Position numbers and translations under genes: made by a program. Below the pieces are notes generated by a model, which saw only the letters and a program-made list of their open reading frames with translations, was not told the DNA's origin and made no database searches. From NCBI GenBank assembly GCA_963761755.1, contig CAVXIC010000013.1, positions 310,001 to 374,000 of the forward strand: 64,000 nucleotides of DNA. Direction: 5' to 3'. The number at the start of each line of letters is the position of its first letter. Position 1 is the first letter of the stretch. The stretch comes from CAJXVA01 sp963761755 (GTDB lineage Bacteria > Myxococcota_A > Polyangia > Nannocystales > Nannocystaceae). Of the stretch, positions 1-9,170 are shown in pieces.

Positions 1-1
1 C

Positions 2-1924
2 AAGTATTGTGCGACTTCGCTCGCCTTTGCGGCTGCATGCGTGGTCGCCGGCTGTGATCCAGCCGCGGAGCCGGCCACCGGCAGGCCCGAGAGTTCGTCC
101 GACGTCCCTCTGCGTTGCCAGGAGCCGCCAGCCCAGGACGCGTTTCACTACATCGTCGTCGGCTCTGGGGCCGGCGGCGGGCCGCTCGCTTCGCGACTCG
201 CCCAGGCGGGCTGTCACGTCCTGCTGCTCGAGGCGGGCGAAGACGTCGGCGACCACGGCCGCTACCGGGTGCCCGCCATGCACGCCCTGTCCACGGAGGA
301 CCCCGCGATGGCGTGGTGGTTCTGGGTGCGGCACCACTTCGACCCCGAGGACGACGCCCGCGACAGCAAGTTCACGCAGGACGGCATCTTGTACCCGCGG
401 GGCAGCGCGCTGGGAGGGTCGACGGCCGTCAACGCGCTGGTCACGGTGCTGCCGCCACCGGCGGACTGGAACCGGCTCGCGGAGCTGACCGGCAGCACGA
501 CCTTCCGCGCGTCGCAGATGCAGCCCACCTACGAGAAGGTTCGGGAGTGGCTCAGCGTCGAGCTCCCGGACCCGGCGCTGGCGATGTCCGATCGCACCGT
601 CGTGGACTATCTGGTCGCCGCGGCCAACGCGTTCGCCGCGGAGACCAACGTGGGCGCCTCGATCGAACCGACGGATGCGGTCGGGACGGCAGCGGCGCTG
701 GGGCAGCTGCTTCAGCAAGACGTCAACGCGTCGCTCTCTTCGGCGGAGACGACGGGGCTGTTTCGGCTTCCGCTCGCGACCGAGGACGGAAAGCGAAACG
801 GCACCCGCGAGTTCATCGTGGACACCGTCGAGGCGGGCCATCCGCTGACCGTGCGCACCGGGGCCTTCGTGACCCGCGTGCTGTGGGACGATCCGGGCGC
901 CGAGACGCCGCGCGCGGTGGGCGTGGAGTACGTCGCGGGCCAGGGCCTCTATGACGCGAGCCTCGCGCCAGGGCAGGGCACGTCGACCCATCAGGTCGGG
1001 GCGGACGTCGAGGTGATCCTGTCCGCGGGCGTGTTCAACTCGCCGCAGCTGTTGATGCTGTCAGGCGTTGGGGACGCCTATCACCTGCGAGAGCACGGAA
1101 TCGACGTGGTCGTCGATCGCCCCGGGGTCGGTCTGAACCTGCAGGACCGCTACGAGGTCGCCGTCGTCACCGAGCTCGACGAGCCGCTGTCGATCATCGA
1201 TCAGTGCGATCTCCTCGGAGACGGCGCATCCGATCCCTGTTTGCAGGAGTGGGCCGACGGCCGCGGTGTGTACGAGACCTCCGGCTTCCTTGCGACCGTC
1301 CTTCGCCGCAGCTCCCAGGAGGTCCCCCTGGCCGATCTGCAGATTTTCGCAACCACCAGCGACGCGCGCGGCTACTTCCCCGGTTACTCCGCAGCGGCGG
1401 TCGAGGACGCGCGGCGCTTCAGCTGGCTCATCCTCAAGGCGCACACCCACAACCGCGACGGCTACGTTCGCCTGCGCAGCGCCGATCCCTTCGAGGCGCC
1501 GGAGATCGTCTTCAACTCCTTCGACGAGATCGACCCGATGCACGACCCGGACCTCCAGGCCGTCGTGTCCGGGGTCGAGTTCGTGCGGGAGATCGAGGCG
1601 CGCATGCAGGCGCGAACGCTCGACCAGCACCTCGAGGAGATCTGGCCCGGGCCCGACGTGCAGACCCGCGAGGAGATTGGGCAGTGGGTCCGGGACGAAC
1701 ACTGGGGGCACCACGCGTCGTGCACCAACAAGATGGGCAAGGCCAGCGACCCGCTGGCGGTGGTCGACCCGTCCTTTCGGGTGCTGGGCACCCGGGGCCT
1801 GCGGGTCGTCGACGCGTCCGTGTTCCCCGAGATCCCCGGCACGTTCATCGCGCTGCCGACGTTCATGATCAGCGAGAAGGCCGCCGAGGTCCTGCTGGAG
1901 GAGGCAACGTGGCCACCCGAGTGA
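2..1924 (+). CDS. GMC-family FAD oxidoreductase, lipoprotein, 5' end outside the window
   Basis: The frame is open from base 2, so the true start lies upstream. The first visible residues are the end of a lipoprotein signal peptide: a hydrophobic Ala/Val run ending in V-V-A-G-C, with the acylated Cys at bases 53-55. The body is a glucose-methanol-choline oxidoreductase, a family that oxidises alcohols with FAD. The dinucleotide motif G-S-G-A-G-G-G is near bases 160-180. The C-terminal signature has the catalytic His in H-A-S-C-T-N-K-M-G (about 1711-1737), followed by V-V-D-A-S-V-F-P. The second active-site residue, usually Asn or His, falls on Phe in P-G-T-F-I-A-L-P; from memory some fungal-type GMC proteins look like this. 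Lipidation would place the enzyme outside the cytoplasm, which is unusual for the family. It is the first visible gene of a tightly packed operon, and its stop overlaps the next gene. Substrate unknown. Confidence 0.88.
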   Translation, partial: KYCATSLAFAAACVVAGCDPAAEPATGRPESSSDVPLRCQEPPAQDAFHYIVVGSGAGGGPLASRLAQAGCHVLLLEAGEDVGDHGRYRVPAMHALSTEDPAMAWWFWVRHHFDPEDDARDSKFTQDGILYPRGSALGGSTAVNALVTVLPPPADWNRLAELTGSTTFRASQMQPTYEKVREWLSVELPDPALAMSDRTVVDYLVAAANAFAAETNVGASIEPTDAVGTAAALGQLLQQDVNASLSSAETTGLFRLPLATEDGKRNGTREFIVDTVEAGHPLTVRTGAFVTRVLWDDPGAETPRAVGVEYVAGQGLYDASLAPGQGTSTHQVGADVEVILSAGVFNSPQLLMLSGVGDAYHLREHGIDVVVDRPGVGLNLQDRYEVAVVTELDEPLSIIDQCDLLGDGASDPCLQEWADGRGVYETSGFLATVLRRSSQEVPLADLQIFATTSDARGYFPGYSAAAVEDARRFSWLILKAHTHNRDGYVRLRSADPFEAPEIVFNSFDEIDPMHDPDLQAVVSGVEFVREIEARMQARTLDQHLEEIWPGPDVQTREEIGQWVRDEHWGHHASCTNKMGKASDPLAVVDPSFRVLGTRGLRVVDASVFPEIPGTFIALPTFMISEKAAEVLLEEATWPPE

Positions 1925-3093
1925 TGTTCATCGTCATCGCGTCTGTGCTCGGGTGCGTGGCGGAGCCCCCGCCGTGCGAGGACGTCGCGGCGCGCTTGGT
2001 GACCTGCGACCTCGAGCCCGACGCGCTCGCCTGCGACGTGCTCACGCCCGCGCAGCAAGAGGGGCTGTACGACCGCCTCGTCGACAAGGGCTGTGAAGGT
2101 CTATGGTCCGATGATGGTCGCCACGTGGATGCTCGAGCGTGCGCCGCGTTCGCGTGGGACTGTCCCGCGCCGCTGCCGTCCCAGAACACGCCGGCGCGCC
2201 CGCGATTCCCCGTGGTCTTCGTCAGTGGCATCGATGCCAGCGAGATCTTCGACTGGAACCCGAGCGTGCCCGAGCGCATCGAGTCCGAGCTCGGGGCGCC
2301 GGCCTACACCGTTGTGCTGCCGTCGTGGTCTCCGACCGAGGTTCGCGCCACCGCGCTGTTGAGCGCGCTCGAAGACCTTCCCGGCGAACGCTTCAACCTG
2401 GTGTGTTGGGCGGTGGGCGGCATCGACTGCAGATACTTGGTCAGTCCCGGAGGCTTGTTCGCGGACGACCCTGCGGGGCTGAACCGGGCCGCCGGCATGG
2501 TCGCGTCGGTGACCACGATCGCGACCCCGCATCGCGGCACCGATGTGGCCAACGCCGCGCTCTCGGCCACGTTCGACACCTCCGGGACGCTCCTCGCGAC
2601 GCTCCTTGGGCCCGGAGGTCTCAGCGGCTACAGGGCCGAGGAGGTCGTCCGCTCGACGCTCGAAGGCCTCACCAACGAAGCGATGAACGGGTTCAACGCT
2701 GTGGTCATCGACCACCCGGGCGTGCACTACCAGTCGTGGGCGGGCGTCAGCTACGCCGGCGGTCAACCGCTGTACCCGTCCGAGGCCGAAGTGCTGCGGT
2801 GGTGCCCAGACGCGCCGGTCGAGGTGCATGACGCCATGACCGGGCTCTTGTGGGCGACCGCGCCGTTCTCGACCCGCACCGTCGACCGCTTCGGCGGGGC
2901 CGTCGTCAGCCCTTCGGATGGGATGATCTCCGTCGACAGCGCGCGCTGGGGCGACTTCCTGGGCTGCGTGCCTGCCGACCACTACGACGTCATCGGGCGG
3001 CTCGGCGACTACGGGCCCGACCCGCGGACGGGCTTCGACGCTGGCGCCTTCTACGTCGATGTGGCCAGCGCGCTGGCAATGGAGGGGTTGTGA
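1909..3093 (+). CDS. lipase-fold lipoprotein with the nucleophile Ser replaced (probable pseudoenzyme)
   Basis: Alpha/beta-hydrolase lipoprotein of 394 residues. I chose GTG 1909 because GGAGGAGG (1897-1904) lies just upstream and the product opens with a short signal ending in V-L-G-C; ATG 1924, in a TGATG overlap with the previous stop, is the alternative. The protein is paralogous to the next gene along its whole length: F-P-V-V-F-V-S-G-I-D, then D-C-R-Y-L-V-S-P-G-G, a late S-D-G and a late A-D-H. At the nucleophile elbow, however, it reads C-W-A-V-G-G (Ala codon at 2410-2412), whereas the neighbour has C-H-S-L-G-G. Family knowledge says that Ser is essential for hydrolysis, so this copy probably binds substrate or partners rather than cleaving. 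It may be a chaperone or regulator of the active copy; that role is inference. Confidence 0.85.
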   Translation: MATRVMFIVIASVLGCVAEPPPCEDVAARLVTCDLEPDALACDVLTPAQQEGLYDRLVDKGCEGLWSDDGRHVDARACAAFAWDCPAPLPSQNTPARPRFPVVFVSGIDASEIFDWNPSVPERIESELGAPAYTVVLPSWSPTEVRATALLSALEDLPGERFNLVCWAVGGIDCRYLVSPGGLFADDPAGLNRAAGMVASVTTIATPHRGTDVANAALSATFDTSGTLLATLLGPGGLSGYRAEEVVRSTLEGLTNEAMNGFNAVVIDHPGVHYQSWAGVSYAGGQPLYPSEAEVLRWCPDAPVEVHDAMTGLLWATAPFSTRTVDRFGGAVVSPSDGMISVDSARWGDFLGCVPADHYDVIGRLGDYGPDPRTGFDAGAFYVDVASALAMEGL

Positions 3094-4355
3094 TGCGAAG
3101 GCTGCTGCTGGGGTTGGCCCTGCTGGGGCCCGGTTGCGAAGCGCTCACGGATGTCTCGCAGCTGGGGGATGGCGGACGGCGTTGTCTCGAGCTCAACGCC
3201 GAGATCGCAGCCTGCTTCGGGCAGGACTTCGGACCGTTGGTCTGTGATGGCATCAGCGACGCAGATCTCGCGACGGTCGAGTCGGCGCTGGATGAAGGCG
3301 TCTGTGACCTGCTCGGGGACGCGGCGGCGATCGACGGCGACGTGCGAGCCTCCTACTGCCGGGTCCTCGGCGATGGCTGCATCGACGCCGTCAACCCCCG
3401 GCCCGACTTCCAGCCCACGCGCTTCCCAATCGTGCTGGTCAACGGCATCGATGTCTCCCCTGCATTCCGCTACAGCCAGCGCATCGTCGACGTCATGCGG
3501 GAGCAAGGCGGACATGACGTCCACCTCGCGATCGACACACCGTACGAGACTCCGCAGCGCCGCGCGGTGGTGCTGTGGGACCGAATCCAGGAGATCCGGG
3601 AGGAGACCGGCGCGCCGAAGGTCAACTTGATCTGCCACTCGCTGGGCGGACTGGACTGTCGCTACCTCGTCAGCCCTGGCGGGCTGCACTGGGACGTCGA
3701 AGCCTCCGCCGAGGACCTCGCCGACGCGGTCGCATCGGTCACGACCTTCTCCACTGCGCACCGCGGCACGCGAGCGGCGGACGCGGCACTGGGCTACCTG
3801 CCCGACGCCGACCGTGACGCGGCGCTCGATGCTCTTGCGACCTTCCTGGGGGACTGGTTCACCCAGGAGGCGCTCGAGGGAGACGTCCATCTGCGCGAGT
3901 CGGTCGCCGCGCTGTCCACGACGGCTTCGGCAGCGTTCAACGCCGAGGTGCCCGACGCACCCGGGATCTACTATCAGTCGTTCGCTGGCTTCGCGCGGCC
4001 CTTCGGCACCCCGGACCAAGCCTACGACGACCGCCTGTTCGAGGCGTGCTCCACCCAAGAGGGCCCGCTGCTGTGGAACTGGAACGGGCAGCACGACTTC
4101 ATGGCGTTGCCCCTGATCCCATCCTTCGACGTCGTGGGCGGAACGAATCTCGAGGGTGCGACCGTGGCCGATCCCAACGATGGCCTCTGCCCGGTGACCT
4201 CGGCCAAGTGGGGCCGCTTTCGCGGGTGCGTCGCGGCCGATCACATGGAGCAGCTGGGCCAGTCCGACCTGCCCGACGTCAACGTGCGGACCGGCTTCGA
4301 CATCGCCTTCTTCTACGCGAACGTCGCGGAAGACCTCGCGGAGATGGGGCTATGA
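3093..4355 (+). CDS. triacylglycerol lipase-like alpha/beta hydrolase, lipoprotein
   Basis: Predicted lipase or esterase of 420 residues. ATG 3093 overlaps the previous stop as TGATG and follows GGAGGGG (3081-3087). The N-terminus is a short signal peptide ending L-G-P-G-C, an imperfect lipobox, so lipidation is likely but not certain. The hydrolase domain begins at F-P-I-V-L-V-N-G-I-D. The nucleophile elbow is I-C-H-S-L-G-G with Ser at about residue 183 (bases 3639-3641). Candidates for the rest of the triad are the Asp in N-D-G and the His in A-A-D-H near the C-terminus. Class 2 lipases cleave acyl esters. Its inactive paralog lies directly upstream and an RND exporter downstream, which suggests a lipid substrate handled in the periplasm or at the surface. 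Exact specificity cannot be read from the sequence. Confidence 0.88.
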   Translation: MRRLLLGLALLGPGCEALTDVSQLGDGGRRCLELNAEIAACFGQDFGPLVCDGISDADLATVESALDEGVCDLLGDAAAIDGDVRASYCRVLGDGCIDAVNPRPDFQPTRFPIVLVNGIDVSPAFRYSQRIVDVMREQGGHDVHLAIDTPYETPQRRAVVLWDRIQEIREETGAPKVNLICHSLGGLDCRYLVSPGGLHWDVEASAEDLADAVASVTTFSTAHRGTRAADAALGYLPDADRDAALDALATFLGDWFTQEALEGDVHLRESVAALSTTASAAFNAEVPDAPGIYYQSFAGFARPFGTPDQAYDDRLFEACSTQEGPLLWNWNGQHDFMALPLIPSFDVVGGTNLEGATVADPNDGLCPVTSAKWGRFRGCVAADHMEQLGQSDLPDVNVRTGFDIAFFYANVAEDLAEMGL

Positions 4356-4813
4356 AGCGCTTGCTTCCGATCGTGATGCTCGTGGGCTGCAACACCCAGC
4401 CGCGGCTCGGCGACGACGGCTCGGTGTGCGCCGAGGCGCGCGCCCTGCTCAACGGGTGCGGCGTGACGCTGGCCTACGTGCAGACCCGCGCCTGCGCGGG
4501 GCCGAGCCAGATCGTGGCGGAGTGCGTTGTGGAGAACGCGGACGACTGCGAATCCCTCACGCAGGTCCGCTTCGAGGAGTGCCTCGAAGACGCGTTCGAC
4601 CCCGTCGTGGACGACCCTCCGTACGAACCGGTTCCGACCGACCCAGGCGGTGCCGTGCCGCCGGAGCCGCCGCCGGGGGCCGAGGAGAACGACGATGCGC
4701 GGTGCGGTGACGGCATCGACAACGACGGCGATGGCTTCACCGACTGCGCGGACGTCGGATGCTCGCAAAACCCGGACGTCACGCTGTGTATGCCCCCTGC
4801 AGGAGAAGGTTGA
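4352..4813 (+). CDS. Cys-rich lipoprotein with a C-terminal Asp-rich repeat motif
   Basis: Small lipoprotein of 153 residues. It starts at ATG 4352 in an ATGA overlap with the lipase stop. The signal peptide ends M-L-V-G-C. The mature part has scattered Cys residues, a Pro/Glu-rich stretch around residues 92-115, and ends in a C-G-D-G-I-D-N-D-G-D-G motif followed by D-C-A-D-V-G-C. That Asp-rich, Cys-bracketed motif is common in myxobacterial secreted proteins and resembles calcium-binding thrombospondin type 3 or EF-like loops. I do not recognise a function. Its place between two lipase-fold lipoproteins and the RND exporter suggests an accessory subunit of the same envelope system. Confidence 0.8.
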   Translation: MKRLLPIVMLVGCNTQPRLGDDGSVCAEARALLNGCGVTLAYVQTRACAGPSQIVAECVVENADDCESLTQVRFEECLEDAFDPVVDDPPYEPVPTDPGGAVPPEPPPGAEENDDARCGDGIDNDGDGFTDCADVGCSQNPDVTLCMPPAGEG

Positions 4814-7146
4814 TGACGCTCGAACGCTTTGGACACGCGCTGGGCGTGTGGATCTCACGACGACCTTGGCTCGTCGTCCTCTTGGGGTTGATGTCCTGCG
4901 TCGCCGTCGCCGTGGGGCTGCGCGACGTGTCGCTCAGCAGCGACTACCGCGTGTTCTTCTCCGAGCAAGACCCTCAGAAGCTCGCATTCGACGAGCTCGA
5001 GGAGGTCTTCACGAAGACCGACAACGTCGTCTTCGTGGTGAAGCCCGCGGACGGGGACGTGTTCGAACGCGACACGCTCGCCGTCCTTCAGAGCCTGACC
5101 GAACGCGCGTGGACGCTCCCCCACGCCACCCGCGTGGACTCGATCACCAACTTCGTGCACAGCTACGCCGAGGACGAGGACATCGTCATCGAGGAACTCG
5201 TCCACGCTCCCGCGGCCGACCTGCTGGACGAGGACCTGGTCGAGATCCGCGCGGTTGCGACATCGGAGCCCCTGCTCGTCGGCGGCCTGCTCGCGACCGA
5301 CGCCGCCGCCGCGGGGGTCAACGTCACGCTGCGGCTGCCCCGAGAGTCTCCGGCCGAGGTCACCGAGACGGCCCGTGCCGCCCGCGCGCTCGCTGCCGAC
5401 ATCGAACGCGAACATCCCGGGGTCGAGGTTCGCGCGTCCGGGATGGCGCTGATGAACGACGCCTTCATGGAGGCCTCGATCGAGGACATGATGGTGATCA
5501 TCCCCGTGATGTACGCGGTGATGCTCATCGTCCTCGCGGTGCTGTTGCGGAGCATCGTGGCGACCGGCGTCGTGGTGCTGATCGTCGCGATGAGTTCGGC
5601 GGTCACCGTCGGGGTGGCCGGGTGGTTTGGCTATCCCCTCACGCCTCCGACCGCCTCTGCGCCCACCGTGGTGCTCACGCTCGCGGTCGCGGACGGCGTA
5701 CACCTGTTCCTGTCGGCACGCGGTGAGCTGCAAGCCGGCGCGTCACGGACCGACGCGGTCGCGAACGCACTGCGGACCAACTTTCGACCCGTGCTGCTGA
5801 CGAGTCTGACGACGATCGTCGGCTTCGCGTGCCTGAACTTCGCCGAGGCGCCGCCGTACTGGCATCTGGCGAACATGACCGTGGCCGGGGTCGGTGCCGC
5901 CTTCCTGTACTCGGTGACGGTCTTGCCCGCGCTCCTGCTCGTGCTTCCCTGGCGGGTCCCGGCGCGCACGGTCTCGAGGCATCGGCTGATGGATCGCATC
6001 GCCGACGTGGTCTTGCAGCATCGGACCCGGCTGGTCGTGGGCGGCCTGGTCACGGCGGTCTGTCTGGGCGTGGCTGCGTCCCGCCTCGAGAGCAACGATC
6101 AGTTCCTCGAGTACTTCGACGACTCGATCACCTTCCGGCCGGATACCGAGTTCATGATGGAGCACCTCACCGGCATCTACACGGTGGAGTACGCCGTGCA
6201 GGCCGGGGGTGAGTCGGCCATCAACGAGCCGGAGTACCTTCGGGCACTCGACGGCTTCACGCTCTGGCTTCGCGCGCAGCCCGAGGTCAGTCACGTCTAC
6301 AGCTACGCCGACATCATCAAGCGCATCAACCAGAACCTCCACGAGGGACGGGCCGAGCACTACGCGGTGCCGCCGACGCGTGAGGCCGCCAGCCAGGAGC
6401 TGATGCTCTACGAGATGTCGCTCCCGGTCGGTCTCGACCTCAACGACCGGATCGACGTCGCGCGCTCGTCGACGCGGGTGAGCGTCACCCTGCGCGATCT
6501 GTCGAGCCGAGAGCTTCTGGCGTTCAAGGCACGATCCGAGGCCTGGCTTCGGGACAACGCGCCCGAGGCGATGCATGCCCGCGCGACCAGTCCGGTCATC
6601 ATCTTCACGACCCTCAGCCAGGAGAACACCAAGAGCATGATGGTGGGCAACCTCGCCTCGTTGCTGCTCATCTCGGCGTGCTTGGTCTTCGCGCTGGGGA
6701 GCTGGCGCTTGGGCCTGCTGAGCATCGTGCCCAACCTGCTGCCGATTCTGTTCGGCTACGGGCTGTGGGCGCTCCTGTTCTCGCAGATCAACATCGTCGC
6801 CTCGATCGCGGGGACGGTCTGCTTGGGCATCATCGTCGACGACACGATTCACTTCCTGACCAAGTACCGGCTCGCCCGCACGACGGGCGGGATGTCGCCG
6901 CCCGAGGCGATTCGGGCCACGCTCAACGCGGTCGGCCCCGCGCTGGTGGCGACGACGGCGGTGCTGTTCTTCGGGTTCGGCGTGCTGACGCAGTCGGGCT
7001 TCCAGATGAACAGCGACTTGGGCCTCCTCGTCGTGCTGGTGGTCGGCTTCGCCCTCCTGCACGACCTCCTCCTCCTCCCCGCGCTGCTCTCGTTTGCCGA
7101 GCGCGGCGAAGCTTCTTCCAACCCAACGAAAAGCAGTCGGTCATGA
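4813..7146 (+). CDS. RND-superfamily (MMPL/HAE3-type) exporter
   Basis: Inner-membrane transporter of 777 residues. ATG 4813 overlaps the previous stop (TGATG) and sits behind AGGAGAAGG (4801-4809). The layout is that of the hydrophobe exporter branch of RND proteins: one N-terminal membrane helix, a periplasmic domain of roughly 180 residues, a five-helix bundle, a second single helix near residue 410, a second periplasmic domain and a final five-helix bundle. The Asp in V-A-D-G-V-H and in V-D-D-T-I-H lies where MMPL-type pumps carry proton-relay acidic residues. Family members move lipids, sterols or hopanoids between inner and outer membrane using the proton gradient. It is translationally coupled to the LolA-like gene that follows. 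Cargo is unknown; the lipase neighbours point to a lipid. Confidence 0.9.
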   Translation: MTLERFGHALGVWISRRPWLVVLLGLMSCVAVAVGLRDVSLSSDYRVFFSEQDPQKLAFDELEEVFTKTDNVVFVVKPADGDVFERDTLAVLQSLTERAWTLPHATRVDSITNFVHSYAEDEDIVIEELVHAPAADLLDEDLVEIRAVATSEPLLVGGLLATDAAAAGVNVTLRLPRESPAEVTETARAARALAADIEREHPGVEVRASGMALMNDAFMEASIEDMMVIIPVMYAVMLIVLAVLLRSIVATGVVVLIVAMSSAVTVGVAGWFGYPLTPPTASAPTVVLTLAVADGVHLFLSARGELQAGASRTDAVANALRTNFRPVLLTSLTTIVGFACLNFAEAPPYWHLANMTVAGVGAAFLYSVTVLPALLLVLPWRVPARTVSRHRLMDRIADVVLQHRTRLVVGGLVTAVCLGVAASRLESNDQFLEYFDDSITFRPDTEFMMEHLTGIYTVEYAVQAGGESAINEPEYLRALDGFTLWLRAQPEVSHVYSYADIIKRINQNLHEGRAEHYAVPPTREAASQELMLYEMSLPVGLDLNDRIDVARSSTRVSVTLRDLSSRELLAFKARSEAWLRDNAPEAMHARATSPVIIFTTLSQENTKSMMVGNLASLLLISACLVFALGSWRLGLLSIVPNLLPILFGYGLWALLFSQINIVASIAGTVCLGIIVDDTIHFLTKYRLARTTGGMSPPEAIRATLNAVGPALVATTAVLFFGFGVLTQSGFQMNSDLGLLVVLVVGFALLHDLLLLPALLSFAERGEASSNPTKSSRS

Positions 7147-7952
7147 AACGCTCGTTCCGCTCCATCGCCCTCCTGACAACCCTCTTCGCCATCACGACGC
7201 CGACGCTGTCCTCGTTCGCTTCGGCGGCGATGGTCTCCGCCGAGGCACGCGGCGCACAGATCGCCGCCGAGATCGACGCCCGCGCGTCGGGGTACGGAGA
7301 CATGACCTCGGCGGTCACGATGCAACTCGAGAACGCGCATGGCCAGAAATCGTCTCGTGCGCTGCGGATTCGCTCGCTCGAGCGCGCCAACGCAGGCGAC
7401 TACTCGCTGGTCATCTTCGACAGTCCCAGCGACGTGCAGGGGACCGCGCTGCTCTCCCACCCCAAGCAGGACGGCGACGACCAGTGGCTCTACCTGCCGG
7501 CGCTCAAGAGGACCCGCCGGATCTCCAGCAAGAACACGTCCGGGCCCTTCATGGGCAGCGAGTTCGCGTACGAGGACATCACCGGGGCCGAAGTCGACAA
7601 GTTCACGTGGACCCTGCTCGCCGAGGAAGCCTGCGGCGACATGACGTGTTTCAAGCTCGAGAGTCGGCCCAAGTACGACCGCTCCGGCTACACGCGCCGC
7701 GTGGTGTGGGTGGACAGCAGCGAGTACCGCGTCCACAAGATCGAGTTCTACGACCGCAAGGACGCCAAGCTCAAGACGCTGACCTACGGCGACTACCGCC
7801 AATACGAGGGCAAGCACTGGCGTGCGCACGTGTGGTCGATGAAGAACCATCAGGCCGGCAAGAACACCGTGCTGAGCTTCAGCGACTTCAAGTTCGGCAA
7901 CGGCTACACCGAGCAGGACTTCTCCAAGGGCGCGCTCGAATCCGTTCGCTAG
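7143..7952 (+). CDS. LolA-like outer-membrane lipoprotein-sorting family protein
   Basis: Secreted periplasmic protein of 269 residues, starting in an ATGA overlap with the exporter stop. The signal peptide is cleaved after S-F-A-S-A-A. The mature protein carries features of the LolA-like family that accompanies MMPL exporters: D-D-Q-W-L-Y-L-P-A-L near residue 115, R-I-S-S-K-N near 125, F-M-G-S-E-F-A-Y-E-D-I near 138, and a paired Cys (C-G-D-M-T-C). These proteins form a half-barrel that cradles an acyl chain or hydrophobic ligand. With the RND pump before it and the barrel after it, it is the likely periplasmic carrier between inner and outer membrane. It is distinct from the essential LolA lipoprotein chaperone. 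Confidence 0.88.
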   Translation: MKRSFRSIALLTTLFAITTPTLSSFASAAMVSAEARGAQIAAEIDARASGYGDMTSAVTMQLENAHGQKSSRALRIRSLERANAGDYSLVIFDSPSDVQGTALLSHPKQDGDDQWLYLPALKRTRRISSKNTSGPFMGSEFAYEDITGAEVDKFTWTLLAEEACGDMTCFKLESRPKYDRSGYTRRVVWVDSSEYRVHKIEFYDRKDAKLKTLTYGDYRQYEGKHWRAHVWSMKNHQAGKNTVLSFSDFKFGNGYTEQDFSKGALESVR

Positions 7953-7980
7953 ACGGGTCGCCGCGGGGAGGGTCGAAACG

Positions 7981-9162
7981 ATGACGGTGATGCGGTGGCT
8001 GCTCTGGCTCGGATTCGCGTGCCTGGCCGGATGCGTGCACGTGCGCGGCAAGACGGCCGCGGATGCGCGCGTGTTCTTCGAGCCGCCGCAGCAGGGGCCG
8101 CAGCGCTCGGGCAACGGCATCTCCCTGCTGGCCGAGCCGGAGTTCTACGCGCAGTCGGCCAGTGAGGTGCACACCGGTACCGTGCGTCCCTTCGTTCGAG
8201 TCGACCCGCACGACGTGGAGCGCACGCACTACGACCTGCGGCAGGCGGACTATCAGTTTCGTCAAAAGGGTGCCGAGTTCGGGGCAGGGGTGGGGCTGTT
8301 CGACTGGGGCGTGATGGAGAATCACCGCATCGTCGACGTGGTGAACCAAAAGGACCTGGTCGAAGATCTCGATGGCAGCGAAAAGCTCGGTCAGCCCTAC
8401 GTGGAGGCCGGGTACGCGGGCAAGAACTGGGGCATTTCTTGGTACTACCTGCCCTACTTTCGCGATCGGACGTTCGCCGGCGCCCGGGGTCGACTGCGCT
8501 TTCCCGCGGTCATCGACACCGCGCAGCCTGCCTTCGAGTCGTCGCTGGGCCGCTGGCATCCCAACGTGGCCGCGCGGCTGTCGCTGACGGCCGGCAAGTT
8601 CGACATCGGCATCTCGGGCTTCTCCGGGACGAGCCGGGAGCCGCGATTCTTCGGCCAGATCTCGGACGACGCGGTGCTGCCCGGCTACGACTTCCTCGAG
8701 CAGGTTTCGGCCGACGTTCAGTGGACGCGCGGGGCGTTCGTGGTCAAAGGGGAAGCGCTGGCGCGATGGTGGTCGAGCTCGCTGCGGCTGTCGGGCGCCG
8801 CCGCCGGAGGCCTGGAGTACTGGTTCTTCGACCTCGGTGGGAAAGGCGTCGACCTCACCCTGACCTCGGAGTTCTACTGGGACTTCCGTCTGCCCGATCA
8901 ACCCATCACCTTCTACGACCACGACCTGTTCGCCGGATTCCGGCTCGCCTTCAGCGACACGGGGGGCACCGAGGTGCTCGCCGGAGGCATGACCGACATC
9001 GTGACCGGCGCCAGCTTCCTTCGCGCCGAGACCTCCCGCAGATTCGGAGAGCACTGGCGCCTCTTTCTCGAAGGGCGCGGATACCTGGCGCCGCTGGGCA
9101 TCCTCGAGACCTCGCTTCGCCACGACCACTACGCCCAACTGCGGGTCGCGTACTTCTTCTAG
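7981..9162 (+). CDS. outer-membrane beta-barrel protein, N-terminal lipoprotein-like signal
   Basis: 393 residues; ATG 7981 is preceded by GGGGAGGG about 8 bases upstream. The N-terminus is a signal peptide ending L-A-G-C. The body is made of alternating amphipathic stretches with many aromatic residues and ends in V-A-Y-F-F, the terminal Phe recognised by the BAM machinery. This makes an outer-membrane barrel likely. It follows the RND pump and LolA-like protein with only 28 bases between, so it is the natural outer-membrane terminus of the same route. I do not recognise a narrower family; it resembles in a general way the barrel proteins that accompany hydrophobe exporters. Confidence 0.78.
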   Translation: MTVMRWLLWLGFACLAGCVHVRGKTAADARVFFEPPQQGPQRSGNGISLLAEPEFYAQSASEVHTGTVRPFVRVDPHDVERTHYDLRQADYQFRQKGAEFGAGVGLFDWGVMENHRIVDVVNQKDLVEDLDGSEKLGQPYVEAGYAGKNWGISWYYLPYFRDRTFAGARGRLRFPAVIDTAQPAFESSLGRWHPNVAARLSLTAGKFDIGISGFSGTSREPRFFGQISDDAVLPGYDFLEQVSADVQWTRGAFVVKGEALARWWSSSLRLSGAAAGGLEYWFFDLGGKGVDLTLTSEFYWDFRLPDQPITFYDHDLFAGFRLAFSDTGGTEVLAGGMTDIVTGASFLRAETSRRFGEHWRLFLEGRGYLAPLGILETSLRHDHYAQLRVAYFF

Positions 9163-9170
9163 GAACACTC

